Origin: Bog-473 sp035552095
GTDB taxonomy: Bacteria > Actinomycetota > Acidimicrobiia > Acidimicrobiales > RAAP-2
DNA: 64,000 bases
Assembly: GCA_035552095.1 (NCBI GenBank)
Contig: DASZMA010000096.1
Span: forward strand, 28,596 to 92,595
Direction of reading: 5' to 3'
Below the pieces are notes generated by a model that made no database searches, was not told the origin of the DNA, and saw nothing but the letters and a program-made list of their open reading frames with translations. The translations under genes and the position numbers were made by a program. The first letter of the stretch is position 1; the number at the start of each line of letters is the position of its first letter. Of this stretch, positions 52,106-60,720 are shown one piece after another.

Positions 52106-54184
52106 CTACGCGCTCGGCGCAGCACGCGGCTCAACTTCGCCGAGTGTCCCGAGGTCGCTAGGTTGGCCGAGGACGTAGAGATGATCTCCCGCGGCGAACT
52201 CCGTGTCGCCGTTGGGAACGAATGTCTGGTTGCCTCGTGTGATCGAAGTGATCAGCAGACCCCGGGGCAACTCAGCGCATTGAAGCGACTTCCCGACAAT
52301 GGACGAGCTCGCCGGAATAGTCACCAGCGCCGTTCCGGCCAATGCGCCTAGCTCACTCACTCGCTCTGCACTGGCGGCCAACTCGGTTCGATAGGCACGG
52401 ACGACATCGGAGATCGACAGCGTGCCGACCACTCGCCGCTCGCCATCGAGCACGGGCACCCACGACAGTGGTGCTTCGGTCAGGCTCTCCAACGCCACAT
52501 CCAGCCTGCTGTTGATCGAGACCGTCGGGGCTCCGGCATCGGTCGAGTCATTGACCGAGCGGTGCGCTTCGCTCGATGTCAGCGTTGTACGCGCCACCGT
52601 GCCCTCGAAGCGACCGTTTAGATCAACCACGGGCGCACCATTGAGCCCGGCGCGGTCCATTGCGCCCTTGGCGTCAGTGCAGTCTCGGTTCGCCCTGAGC
52701 ACCAATCGGGGATTGGCCATGGCCCGGGCGGTTGGGATCGCGGCGAGCATGGGAAGACCGGCCAGGAGACGCTGGGCCGGTGCGTCGGCCCGGCTCTTTA
52801 GCTGGCTGCGGTAAATAGTGTCGTCGCCCTGGCGGACGATGAGCCACGAGATGCCGACGGCCACCATGGCTGGAGTAATGATGGACAAACTGCCGGTCAT
52901 TTCGGCCACCATCAACATGACGGCCAGTGGCGCTCGTGAGATGCCCCCGAAGCAGCTCATCATGCCGACGATCACATAGGGCGCCGGGCTGTGGCCCATG
53001 GAGGGGAAGACCGGCTCGAACAGGCGCCACACCGATGCACCGAGAAAGGCCCCGATCACCATGCCGGGTCCGAAGATGCCTCCCGAACCGCCCGACCCAA
53101 TGGAGAGTCCTGTGGCCACTATCCGGGCCAAGGGCAGGATCAAGACGATCCACAGCGGAATGGCCAGCAGTCCATGGCCCAGACTGTCTTGCACCCAGCC
53201 ATAACCGGTGCCCAGCACCTCGGGGATGGCAATGCCGATGGTGCCTACCAGCACGCCTCCGATGGCCGGGTTGACCCAGCGGGGCCACGGAAGGCGATGG
53301 AAGAGATCAACCATGCCGTAGAAGCTCTTGGCGTAGAGGAGACCCACCAGGCCGGCCAATAGGCCGATCAAGGCAAACCAAATCAGCTGTACCGGGTCGG
53401 TGAAGTGATAGCTCGACACGTAACCGAAGAGGGGCGAGAACCCTTCGACCGAACTGAAGACGACGTAACTGACCGCCGAGGCAATGAAGCAGGGCAACAG
53501 TGCGGCCGGTTCGAAGTCGTCGCGGTAGAGGATCTCTGAGGCGAGAACTGCGCCGCCCAAGGGTGCACCGAAGATGGCGCCGATGCCCGACCCCACACCG
53601 GTCGCCACCGCAATACGTCCGTCGGCCGGTTCGAGGTCCAACACCCGGGCCAGGAGGGACCCGAATCCGGCGCTGATCTGACCGGTCGGTCCTTCCCGTC
53701 CACCCGAACCACCAGACCCGATGGTGAGAGCCGAGGCGACGATTTTCACGACTATGGCTCGGAAGCGCACGCCACGGGGATTGTGATGCACGGCAGAAAT
53801 GGCCGCATCAGTGCCGTGACCTTCGGCCTCGGGGGCGAACCGGTAAACCAGCAGCGCGCCGAGAAGAGCCCCAATGCCGGCCACCAGGGGAAGAGCCCAG
53901 GGCCGGGCCGCTGCTGTCGACGCCTGGCGAGCGCCTTCGCCTACCGGTGTCGGCACGTGGTAGCCGGCGAGCCCGCTCAAGAAGAGGTGGGTGCTGAACG
54001 TCAGGGCCTCGTAGAAGACGATGGCGCCGACACCGGCCACAGCTCCAATGAGCACGCCGAGCACGGTCCACTTCTTGAGATACGAGGCCGCCGATACCCA
54101 TCGGCCGGCGCGAGCGCTCAGTCCCCGGGCCCAGGTGGCCCTGGCCGAGTGAGGTGAGGTGGCGGACTCGCTCACAGATCCCAC
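52106..54184 (-). CDS. ClC chloride channel/antiporter with CBS pair and TrkA-C domain
   Basis: The 692-residue protein has a ClC membrane domain (about 35-430) with TIGSGGSGGREGP, where the Glu of GREGP is the gating/proton glutamate, and the GxFxP equivalent GIFGPGM. Two CBS domains (about 475-600) and a C-terminal TrkA_C/RCK domain (about 615-680) follow. The combination implies nucleotide or ligand control of chloride flow. GTG start at 54184 overlaps the MarR stop; a second GTG lies nine bases later. It is in one unit with marR. Confidence 0.9.
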   Translation of the reverse strand: MGSVSESATSPHSARATWARGLSARAGRWVSAASYLKKWTVLGVLIGAVAGVGAIVFYEALTFSTHLFLSGLAGYHVPTPVGEGARQASTAAARPWALPLVAGIGALLGALLVYRFAPEAEGHGTDAAISAVHHNPRGVRFRAIVVKIVASALTIGSGGSGGREGPTGQISAGFGSLLARVLDLEPADGRIAVATGVGSGIGAIFGAPLGGAVLASEILYRDDFEPAALLPCFIASAVSYVVFSSVEGFSPLFGYVSSYHFTDPVQLIWFALIGLLAGLVGLLYAKSFYGMVDLFHRLPWPRWVNPAIGGVLVGTIGIAIPEVLGTGYGWVQDSLGHGLLAIPLWIVLILPLARIVATGLSIGSGGSGGIFGPGMVIGAFLGASVWRLFEPVFPSMGHSPAPYVIVGMMSCFGGISRAPLAVMLMVAEMTGSLSIITPAMVAVGISWLIVRQGDDTIYRSQLKSRADAPAQRLLAGLPMLAAIPTARAMANPRLVLRANRDCTDAKGAMDRAGLNGAPVVDLNGRFEGTVARTTLTSSEAHRSVNDSTDAGAPTVSINSRLDVALESLTEAPLSWVPVLDGERRVVGTLSISDVVRAYRTELAASAERVSELGALAGTALVTIPASSSIVGKSLQCAELPRGLLITSITRGNQTFVPNGDTEFAAGDHLYVLGQPSDLGTLGEVEPRAAPSA

Positions 54185-54660
54185 CCGGCACTCCAGTCCT
54201 GTTCGGGCACCTCGCCCGCAGCCTCGGCCAACTGGCTGAGCGCGACAACGACCGAACGCTGCGTTTTGGTCGGAACAGCAGCCAACAGATTGGCGATCTC
54301 CTGTCGCCGGCGACCAGTAACTGCGTCGACGAGAACCTTGCCCAATGGTGTCAAGGCGATCTGCACCTGGCGGCGGTCATGGCGATCGGTTCGTCGGCGA
54401 ACGAGCCCCTTCTTCACGAGCCGATCGCAGAGGCGCGACGCGGTGGGTGGGGTGACGGCCACCGCGTCGGCCAACTCGGCCATGCTCTGCGGCCCCTGCG
54501 AAGCCAGGACTACGAGCGAACGGTACTGAGTGAGGGTGACCTCCTCGCCGGCATCGGCTAACGAACGGGCAGCGATGGCCACGAGCACCCGGCTGGCGCT
54601 GAGGACGGCATCGACCATCGATTCGTGGCCACCGTCCGTGGGCTTGGTCATTACATGCAT
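54172..54660 (-). CDS. MarR-family transcriptional regulator
   Basis: 162 residues with a winged helix-turn-helix: LTQYRSLVVLASQ, SMAELADAVAVTPPTASRLCDRLVKKGLV and the wing RRRTDRHDRRQVQIALT. It starts at ATG 54660; an in-frame ATG nine bases later (MTKPTD) is an alternative. It overlaps the ClC gene and is divergent from a flavodoxin-like reductase, so it probably controls one or both. TTAG/CTAA elements lie just upstream. Confidence 0.9.
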   Translation of the reverse strand: MHVMTKPTDGGHESMVDAVLSASRVLVAIAARSLADAGEEVTLTQYRSLVVLASQGPQSMAELADAVAVTPPTASRLCDRLVKKGLVRRRTDRHDRRQVQIALTPLGKVLVDAVTGRRRQEIANLLAAVPTKTQRSVVVALSQLAEAAGEVPEQDWSAGWDL

Positions 54661-54663
54661 ATA

Positions 54664-54687
54664 CTAACCATTACTTAGGACAACTAA
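54664..54687. promoter_or_regulatory. CTAA/TTAG cluster between marR and flavodoxin-like gene
   Basis: CTAA (54664-54667), TTAG (54675-54678) and CTAA (54684-54687) are spaced by 7 and 5 bases; the first pair is a 4-bp inverted repeat. MarR proteins often bind TTAG-type half-sites. The AT-rich segment lies a few bases upstream of the marR start. Confidence 0.3.
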
Positions 54688-54767
54688 ACCTTGCCTTCAC
54701 GATGACAAGTAATTCGAGAATCCAATACCCTCTCCATGGGGGTCGGAACTGCATGCCGGAGGAACCA

Positions 54768-55514
54768 ATGACGCTCAACGCCATACAAGAGGAGTTGTGT
54801 CAACAGAGTCGCTGGGACTTCTCCGACTTACGAGCCCTGTTCATCAACTGCACGTTGAAACGATCCCCGGAGATCTCCAACACCGAGGGCCTCGCCGCCA
54901 TCTCCATGGAGATCATGCGTCGCCAGGGAGTCTCAGTCGAGACTGTCAGGGCTATTGACCACGACATCGCCACCGGGGTCTGGCCCGACATGACCGAACA
55001 CGGTTGGGTTCGCGACGAGTGGCCTGCCATCACCGAGCAAGTGATGGCAGCCGACATATTGGTGTTGTGCACGCCGATCTGGTTGGGTGAGAAGTCATCG
55101 GTGTGCACCCAGATTATTGAGCGCCTCTATGGCAACTCGCACCTGCTTAACGAGTCAGGGCAGTACGCCTACTACGGCCGGGTTGGCGGGTGCCTGGTCA
55201 CCGGCAACGAGGACGGCGTGAAGCATTGCGCCATGAACATCCTCTACTCACTGCAACACCTCGGGTATGTCATCCCACCCCAGGCCGACGCCGGGTGGAT
55301 CGGCGAGGCCGGTCCCGGCCCCTCCTACCTTGACCCCGGTTCGGGCGGGCCCGAGAACGACTTCACCAATCGCAACACCACCTTCATGACGTGGAACCTG
55401 CTCCACTTGGCACGCCAGCTCAACGACGCAGGTGGCATTCCTGCCCACGGCAACCAGCGCTCGGCCTGGGATGCCGGGTGCCGCTTCGACTTCCCTAACC
55501 CCGAGCACCGCTGA
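54768..55514 (+). CDS. NADPH-dependent FMN reductase / flavodoxin-like protein
   Basis: 248 residues from ATG at 54768, chosen because CCGGAGGAACC precedes it; two earlier in-frame ATGs lack such a site. The flavodoxin-like fold is seen in ALFINCTLKRSPEISNT (phosphate loop) and ILVLCTPIWLGEKSSV, with YYGRVGGCLVTGNEDG later. It probably reduces FMN, quinones or an azo/nitro compound. Divergent from marR, so likely MarR-controlled. Ends before a 255-bp gap that holds a strong hairpin. Confidence 0.82.
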   Translation: MTLNAIQEELCQQSRWDFSDLRALFINCTLKRSPEISNTEGLAAISMEIMRRQGVSVETVRAIDHDIATGVWPDMTEHGWVRDEWPAITEQVMAADILVLCTPIWLGEKSSVCTQIIERLYGNSHLLNESGQYAYYGRVGGCLVTGNEDGVKHCAMNILYSLQHLGYVIPPQADAGWIGEAGPGPSYLDPGSGGPENDFTNRNTTFMTWNLLHLARQLNDAGGIPAHGNQRSAWDAGCRFDFPNPEHR

Positions 55515-55685
55515 CCCCTATCCGTCGGTAGCCTGCCCCGATCGGCCTGGCCATGGACGCACTGTTCCGGGCCGAGTCGGCCATGCATCCTCCAAGCGAG
55601 CGGATGGTCCCGTGTGACTGAATCGGCGTCGTAGCTCCAAGCACCAGCGCGTCCGTCAATCGGGCGAACTCGATTGACGGACAAA

Positions 55686-55731
55686 GCGAGCACCGCACAG
55701 TGGATGGAGAAAACCACCGTGCGGTGCTCGC
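55686..55731. terminator. Strong hairpin between flavodoxin-like gene and tmRNA
   Basis: Perfect 13-bp arms GCGAGCACCGCAC / GTGCGGTGCTCGC enclose a 20-base loop that can add a GTGG/CCAC stem. On the minus strand it follows the tmRNA 3' end by about 39 bases and is trailed by TTTGT; on the plus strand TTTTTT comes 12 bases later. Probably a bidirectional terminator. Confidence 0.65.
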
Positions 55732-55769
55732 AATGGCAACAGCTTTTTTCGATTTCGATTTATGAAATC

Positions 55770-56117
55770 TGGTGGAGGTGGCGGGAATCGAACCCGCGTC
55801 CTCCGGAGTCTCAACAGGCCTTCTCCGAGCGCAGCCAGCAAAAATTGTCGGGGGCAGCATCACTGCTGGCGGTTGAGCCGCCCCTTATCCAACGAGGTGT
55901 CCTCTGTGGTCAGTTGGCGTGAGCCGCAGAGTAAGCCCTACTTAATGGCGCCCACATTCCGATCCATAGGGCTGAGACCGGGTGAACGTCGCTACTTAAG
56001 CAGCGAGTGCGAGCTGAGGCTCGGCATTTATTTTTGGTTCCGGCTCTTTAACGTGGTTCCGGAGACCACGGCTCGCTTCTCCTACATCAACGACCGAAGT
56101 CGAAGCCAATCACCCCC
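55770..56117 (-). ncRNA. ssrA: Transfer-messenger RNA (tmRNA)
   Basis: 348 nt on the minus strand. The 5' end GGGGGTGATTGGCTTCGAC is the standard tmRNA start, and the 3' end has the T-arm GGGTTCGATTCCC, acceptor CACCTCC and encoded ACCA, pairing with the 5' end with one G-U. The tag reading frame (55996-56025) starts at GCC after an A-rich stretch and reads AEPQLALAA then TAA, with TAG one base later. With the first Ala added by the charged tmRNA, the tag would be 10 residues. It rescues stalled ribosomes with SmpB, whose gene is 54 bp upstream on the same strand. Confidence 0.93.
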
Positions 56118-56171
56118 ATGGTTTGGGTTTCTCCACTGACCGTTCGGCCAGGTCCCCATTCTACGGGGTAT

Positions 56172-56696
56172 TCACGCCCCACCCCACTGGTTCACTTCCT
56201 TAATGGCCCGGGAGGCCTCCCGCTCGGCGTCACGGGTCATGAGCAGTTGCCGCTTGTCGTAGAGGTGACGGCCCTTGGCCAGGGCGATCTCGACTTTGGC
56301 CCGGCCATCCTTGAAGTAGAGCGAGACCGGGATCAGGGTGAGGGACTGCTGCTGGGTCTTGCCCAGCAGCTCGTCAATCTGGCTCCGGTGCAGCAGCAGC
56401 TTGCGCTTGCGGTCGGGGTCGTGGGCCCCGAACCCGGTGGCGAACTGCCAGGGCGGGATGTGCATCTGGAAGAGCCACATCTCGCCGCCGTCAACCCGGG
56501 CGTAGGCCTCGCTGAGCTGGGCTTTACCTTCGCGCAGTGACTTGACCTCGGAGCCCTGGAGCACAATGCCGGCTTCGAGGGTCTCCAAGAATTCGTACTC
56601 CCGGCGGGCGCGACGGTTGGTGGCGACCGTGCGGTCGCTCCCTCGCTCCTCCCGGGCGGCTGCCCGTTTGGCGATCTGCTTCTTCGCCCTGGCCAT
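56172..56696 (-). CDS. smpB: SmpB, tmRNA-binding protein
   Basis: 174 residues from the ATG at 56696 (MARAKKQIAKRAAAREERG). The OB-fold core is recognised by NRRARREYEFLETLEAGIVLQGSEVKSLREGK in two blocks, HIPPW, and the C-terminal KGRHLYDKR. The N-terminus is extended by about 20 basic residues compared with typical SmpB. It delivers tmRNA to stalled ribosomes. The tmRNA gene follows directly, the usual order. Confidence 0.95.
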   Translation of the reverse strand: MARAKKQIAKRAAAREERGSDRTVATNRRARREYEFLETLEAGIVLQGSEVKSLREGKAQLSEAYARVDGGEMWLFQMHIPPWQFATGFGAHDPDRKRKLLLHRSQIDELLGKTQQQSLTLIPVSLYFKDGRAKVEIALAKGRHLYDKRQLLMTRDAEREASRAIKEVNQWGGA

Positions 56697-56720
56697 AGGG
56701 GTCGAGGGTACCCTGGCCCG

Positions 56721-57128
56721 GTGCTGCGCCTGACCAGGGAGATCTATTTCGAGATGGTGGGGCACTGCCTCTCGGGTCTGCCCGACGAGGCGTGCGGCCT
56801 CCTGGTGGGGCCCTACGGAGGGGAGGAGGCCGCCCATCTCTTCCCGACAGCCAACGCGGCGGCCTCGGCCCTGATCTACGAGATCGACCCCAAGGAGATG
56901 CTCGGGGTCGACCGGGCGGCCCAGGCGCTGGGGGCCGACATCATGGGCGTCTTCCACTCCCACACCCACACCGACGCCTACCCCTCGCCGACCGACGTGG
57001 CCCAGGCGCTCGATCCGGGCTGGCACTACGTCCTGGTCTCGCTGCGCGACACCCACCCGGTGCTGCGCAGCTACCTGATCGTGGACGGGGTCATCACCGA
57101 GGAGCCGGTCGAGGTCCCCGGGCTCTAA
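56721..57128 (+). CDS. mec: Mec-type JAMM metallopeptidase (CysO-cysteine hydrolase)
   Basis: 135 residues with the JAMM zinc motif in GVFHSHTHTDAYPSPTD and the upstream Glu in LPDEACGLLVG. In mycobacteria Mec releases cysteine from the C-terminus of the carrier CysO. The same order (mec, cysO, cysM) is seen here, which supports the assignment. Divergent from smpB with 24 bp between starts. Confidence 0.9.
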   Translation: MLRLTREIYFEMVGHCLSGLPDEACGLLVGPYGGEEAAHLFPTANAAASALIYEIDPKEMLGVDRAAQALGADIMGVFHSHTHTDAYPSPTDVAQALDPGWHYVLVSLRDTHPVLRSYLIVDGVITEEPVEVPGL

Positions 57129-57246
57129 CCGGGGCGGCGACCCTGGGGGCGGCGAGTCCGACCGGTCCCTGTAGAATCCTCACCAGATCAGTCAACAATC
57201 ACCTGACCAGCGCAAAGGGTCGGTGACGACCCAACGAGGAGGCCCC

Positions 57247-57522
57247 GTGGCCGTCGAAGTCCGCATACCGACCGTGCTGCGAAGCCACACCGGCGGGGCA
57301 TCCGTGGTGACCGTGGACGGGTCGACCATCAGCGAGGTGCTGGGCAAGCTGGTGGCGGAGCACCCGGGCATGGCGGGCCAGGTGGTGCAGGAGGACGGCT
57401 CCCTGCACAAGTTCGTCAATATCTACGTGAACGACGATGATGTGAGGTACCTGCAGGGCGTCGACACGCCCGTCCCCGACGGCGCCGAGGTCTCGATCCT
57501 GCCGGCCGTCGCCGGCGGCTGA
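57247..57522 (+). CDS. cysO: CysO, thiocarboxylated sulfur-carrier protein
   Basis: 91 residues from GTG 57247 (VAVEVRIPTVLRSHTGG), chosen because GAGGAGG precedes it; a GTG at 57223 is possible. Ubiquitin-like MoaD/ThiS fold with HKFVNIYVNDDDVRYL and the terminal VAGG whose last Gly is thiocarboxylated. It donates sulfur to CysM. TAGAAT at about 57172 may be a -10 element of its promoter. Confidence 0.92.
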   Translation: MAVEVRIPTVLRSHTGGASVVTVDGSTISEVLGKLVAEHPGMAGQVVQEDGSLHKFVNIYVNDDDVRYLQGVDTPVPDGAEVSILPAVAGG

Positions 57523-57554
57523 GTGGGCGGCGTGAGCGAGGGCGGCGGGGTCTG

Positions 57555-58523
57555 ATGGCGCTGTACCCCTCCGTGCTGGAGATGATCGGCAACACGCCCC
57601 TGGTCGAGATCAGTGAGCTGAGTCCCAATCCGGCGGCCCGGATCTACATCAAGCTGGAGGGGCAGAACCCCGGGGGATCGGTCAAGGACCGGGTGGCCCT
57701 CTCGCTGATTGAGGCGGCCGAGCGGGACGGCGTGCTGGTGCCGGGCAAGCCGGACCAGATCCTCATGGAGCCCTCGTCGGGCAACACCGGCATCGGCCTG
57801 GCCATGGTCTGCCGGGTCAAGGGGTACCACCTCAAGGTCGTCATGCCCACCAACGTGTCGATCGAGCGGCGCCAGCTGCTCGAGCTGTGGGGGGCTGAGA
57901 TCATTGAGTCGCCGGGGTCGGAGGGTTCCAACGGGGCCGTGCGCATGGCCCAACGGCTGGCCGCCGAGCACCCCGAGTGGGCCTTCCTCTACCAGTACGG
58001 CAACCCGGCCAACCCCCAAGCGCACTACGAGGGGACGGGACCCGAGATCCTGCGTGACTGTCCCGGCGTGACCCACTTCGTGGCCGGCCTGGGGACCTCG
58101 GGGACGCTGCTGGGTGTGGGTCGCTACCTGCGGGAGAAGCTCGGTGACGCGGTGCAGATCTGGGCCGTGGAGCCGCCGTCGGGGGAGATGGTGGACGGCT
58201 TGCGCAACCTCGACGACGGGTACATCCCACCGATCTTCGAGGAGTTGGGCGGAGCCGAACTGCTGGACCGCAAGACCGTGGTGCGGCCACGGGAGTCAAT
58301 CGAGTGGACGCGGCGCTTGACCGACGTGGGTGTGTTCGCCGGCATTTCGACGGGGGCGGCGGTGGCCGGTGCGATCAAGTGCGCCGCCTCGCTCGAGCCG
58401 GGAGTGGAAGCGTCCATCGTCGTGGTCTCAGCCGACGGAGGGTGGAAGTACCTCTCGACCGGAGCCTGGACCGACGACCTGGACGACGTGACCGAGCGGG
58501 CCAAGGGGATCATCTACTTCTAG
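57555..58523 (+). CDS. cysM: CysM, O-phosphoserine sulfhydrylase / cysteine synthase
   Basis: 322-residue PLP enzyme, one residue from mycobacterial CysM. It shows PLP lysine in GGSVKDRVAL, substrate loop EPSSGNTGIGLAM, the phosphate site GLGTSGT and a C-terminal flexible segment ending in GIIYF as in the CysO-dependent enzyme. It makes CysO-bound cysteine from O-phosphoserine and CysO thiocarboxylate, and Mec then frees cysteine. It starts 32 bp after cysO. ATG at 57555. Confidence 0.93.
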   Translation: MALYPSVLEMIGNTPLVEISELSPNPAARIYIKLEGQNPGGSVKDRVALSLIEAAERDGVLVPGKPDQILMEPSSGNTGIGLAMVCRVKGYHLKVVMPTNVSIERRQLLELWGAEIIESPGSEGSNGAVRMAQRLAAEHPEWAFLYQYGNPANPQAHYEGTGPEILRDCPGVTHFVAGLGTSGTLLGVGRYLREKLGDAVQIWAVEPPSGEMVDGLRNLDDGYIPPIFEELGGAELLDRKTVVRPRESIEWTRRLTDVGVFAGISTGAAVAGAIKCAASLEPGVEASIVVVSADGGWKYLSTGAWTDDLDDVTERAKGIIYF

Positions 58524-58585
58524 GTTTCTAAAGTTGGGGCGCGATTTTGCCGGGCCGATGTAGTCGGGTGCCGGCAGGAGACCGG

Positions 58586-58627
58586 GCCCGCTCGCTCTGG
58601 CCGAATGGGGCCAGAGAGCGAGCGGGC
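58586..58627. terminator. Strong hairpin between convergent cysM and csbD-like genes
   Basis: GCCCGCTCGCTCTGGCC and GGCCAGAGAGCGAGCGGGC pair along 17 bp with a two-base bulge and a six-base loop. It lies between two convergent stops and probably terminates both. Confidence 0.7.
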
Positions 58628-58638
58628 GGTACCGCGAT

Positions 58639-58833
58639 CTAATGCTTGAAGGCGTCCTTGACCTTGTCGCCGGCTTCCCGGACCTTCTCGCCCGCGTCCT
58701 TCAGCTCGCCCTTGACCTGGTCCAGCCTGCCTTCTGCCTCAAGGGAGCGGTCGTCGGTGACGCGGCCCGTGGTTTCCTTCATGTGGCCCTTCGTCGCTTG
58801 CGCCTTGTTCTTTGTTCTGTTGAAGAGTGACAT
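58639..58833 (-). CDS. CsbD-family small stress protein
   Basis: 64 residues from ATG 58833 (MSLFNRTKNKAQ). CsbD-like pattern KGHMKETTGRVTDDRSLEAEG and KGELKDAGEKVREAGDKVKDAF, a highly charged, helix-forming sequence. Members are induced by general stress, but the biochemical role is unknown. Stands alone before the terminator. Confidence 0.88.
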   Translation of the reverse strand: MSLFNRTKNKAQATKGHMKETTGRVTDDRSLEAEGRLDQVKGELKDAGEKVREAGDKVKDAFKH

Positions 58834-58936
58834 TGTCAATCCTTGCGCTAGTGGACTTTGTGTTATACCCACTTGGCCGCGGGTCAACCCAGCACCACGT
58901 CAGAGGGGTGGCCACGGAGCGGTGGCAACATGGGGC

Positions 58937-59839
58937 ATGGCCGGCGCGTTGACATTGGAATGGTTCGGGTGCACCACCTTCCGGCTGCAGGTCGATGGGC
59001 TGACCATCTGGCTTGACACCTTCCTGGACCGGGTGGCCGCGGCGCCGGCAGTCGGGCTCACCGTGGCCGAGGTGACGGAAGCCGACTTCGTCTTCATCAG
59101 CCACTGCCACTTCGATCACATTCTCGGCGCCAACGTGGTGGCCCGGAACACTGGCGCCAATATCGTCGGCTCCTACGAAGCGATGCGCCTGATGAACGAG
59201 GGCGGGGTGCCGGCGGCGCAGCAGTGGCCGGTGTCGGGCGGCGAGGTGGTCGACTGCGGCCACGGCGTGACGGTCAGCGTCTATCCCAGCATCCACTCGT
59301 GCCTGTTCGCCGCCAACGATCCCGACTCGGGTGGGTGCTGCCTCGGTGACCTGGGGGTGTCCCTGCAGGAGCGCCGGGCCCGGATGGACCCGTTGTTCAC
59401 GCTGATGCGCGACCCCGATGTGATGGACCCGGAGCTCTTCGGGTACATGAACCATCCGATCGGACCCATCTCGGACCTGGACGGCGGCCAGCTGATCTAT
59501 CTGATCACGACGCCGTACGGGTCGATCCTTTGGAGCGCCAGCTCGGGGTGCTGGACGCCGATTCTGCGCCAGCTCCGTCCCGACGTCGCCCTCCTGGCCG
59601 TGGCCGGCCGACCCAACGTCGACGGCGAGCCCTTCCAGGGGACCATGGCCGAGTTCATCGTGCGCCAGGTCGAGATGCTGCGGCCGCGCACCGTCATCTT
59701 CTGCCATCACGACGCTTTCCTGCCCCCGTTCATGAACGGCACCAACGTGGAAGCCGCTGCGGCCGCGCTCGGTGACCGCACGCCCTGGGCCCAGCTGGTC
59801 ACGCTGCGCTACGGCGATCCGGTGGCGATTCTCGGCTGA
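58937..59839 (+). CDS. UlaG-like metallo-beta-lactamase fold hydrolase
   Basis: 300 residues from ATG 58937 (MAGALTLEWFGCTTFRL). Metal motif HCHFDH (HxHxDH) and later metal-ligand histidines in SIHSC and FCHHDAFLPP. The EWFGCTTFRL start is typical of UlaG/RomA-like MBL proteins that hydrolyse phosphoesters or lactones. A Cys-rich segment (SGGCCLGD) follows the first metal region. Substrate unknown. Confidence 0.85.
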   Translation: MAGALTLEWFGCTTFRLQVDGLTIWLDTFLDRVAAAPAVGLTVAEVTEADFVFISHCHFDHILGANVVARNTGANIVGSYEAMRLMNEGGVPAAQQWPVSGGEVVDCGHGVTVSVYPSIHSCLFAANDPDSGGCCLGDLGVSLQERRARMDPLFTLMRDPDVMDPELFGYMNHPIGPISDLDGGQLIYLITTPYGSILWSASSGCWTPILRQLRPDVALLAVAGRPNVDGEPFQGTMAEFIVRQVEMLRPRTVIFCHHDAFLPPFMNGTNVEAAAAALGDRTPWAQLVTLRYGDPVAILG

Positions 59840-59859
59840 GCGGTACGGCCGGCCGACGT

Positions 59860-60651
59860 TCAGCCCGACCGGCCGAGTGTCGCCTCCAGGCCGCGCACGT
59901 CGTCGTCCTCATCGCGCCAGACGGTCACCTCGACATAACCCAGGCGGGTCAGGTCACCGCTCAGGGCTTCGGCCTGATCGCCGCCGAGCTCGAGCAGGAG
60001 GGCGCCACGGGGCCGGAGATAGGCCAGTGCGTCGGACAGGACCCGCCGCAGGATGGCGGTGCCGTCGGGTCCCCCGTCGTAGGCCAGCGGTGCCTCAAAC
60101 GTGAGGGTGTCACGCGGCAGCAGCGCCAGGGCGGGCGTTGGCACGTAGGGAACCACCCCGACCACCACGTCGACCCGCCCCAGCAGCGCCGGCGGCAGGG
60201 GAGCGAAGAGATCGCCTTGGTAGGCCTCCACCCCGTTGCGGGCGGCGCAGGACACGGCGCCCCGATCGACGTCGCACGCCACCACCCGCGCTCGCGGCCG
60301 GTGCACCATCAGGATCTTGGCCAGGGCGCCGGCCCCGGTGCACAGATCGATGGCCGTGCCCTGCGCCGGGAGCCGCGCCGCGGCCCGTCGGGCCAGGGGC
60401 TCGCTCTGCCAGCGCGGCACGTAGACGCCCGGATCGACGTGGATCGTCACGCCGCAGAAGGTGACGCGGCCGGTGACCCAGGCCAGGGGCTCGCCCGTGA
60501 GGCGCCGCTCGACCAACGTGTCGAGACGCGCCCCGTCGCCGGCGGCCGCCTCCAGCAGCTCGGCCGCCTCCTCGTCGGCCGCCACGAAGCCGGCGCCGGC
60601 CAGGCGCGCGCTGAGCGCCTCGGGCGGGGGAAGCATGGGCATGCCTGCCAT
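59860..60651 (-). CDS. HemK/PrmC-like methyltransferase with altered NPPY motif
   Basis: About 263 residues from ATG 60651 (MAGMPMLPPPEAL; ATG 60642 is an alternative). An N-terminal helical domain (AGAGF ... DTLVERRLTGEPLAWVTGRVTFCG) and a Rossmann core with SAM motif DLCTGAGALA and acid loop ACDVD match HemK/PrmC. The catalytic NPPY appears as VVPY, so the Asn that holds the methyl-acceptor amide is absent; glutamine methylation of release factors is doubtful. A far longer upstream frame overlaps the ArsR gene and is rejected. Divergent from that gene. Confidence 0.78.
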   Translation of the reverse strand: MAGMPMLPPPEALSARLAGAGFVAADEEAAELLEAAAGDGARLDTLVERRLTGEPLAWVTGRVTFCGVTIHVDPGVYVPRWQSEPLARRAAARLPAQGTAIDLCTGAGALAKILMVHRPRARVVACDVDRGAVSCAARNGVEAYQGDLFAPLPPALLGRVDVVVGVVPYVPTPALALLPRDTLTFEAPLAYDGGPDGTAILRRVLSDALAYLRPRGALLLELGGDQAEALSGDLTRLGYVEVTVWRDEDDDVRGLEATLGRSG

Positions 60652-60720
60652 TGGAACACGGCCGGAACCGATCGTAATGATCGTCTTGACAATTTTTCTC
60701 GTCGGTATCAGGATGGCGCC

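Noticed and set aside
55770..55850. Stand-alone tRNA suggested by the GGTTCGATTCCC T-arm
   Set aside because: No D-arm or anticodon arm; the sequence is the 3' domain of tmRNA.
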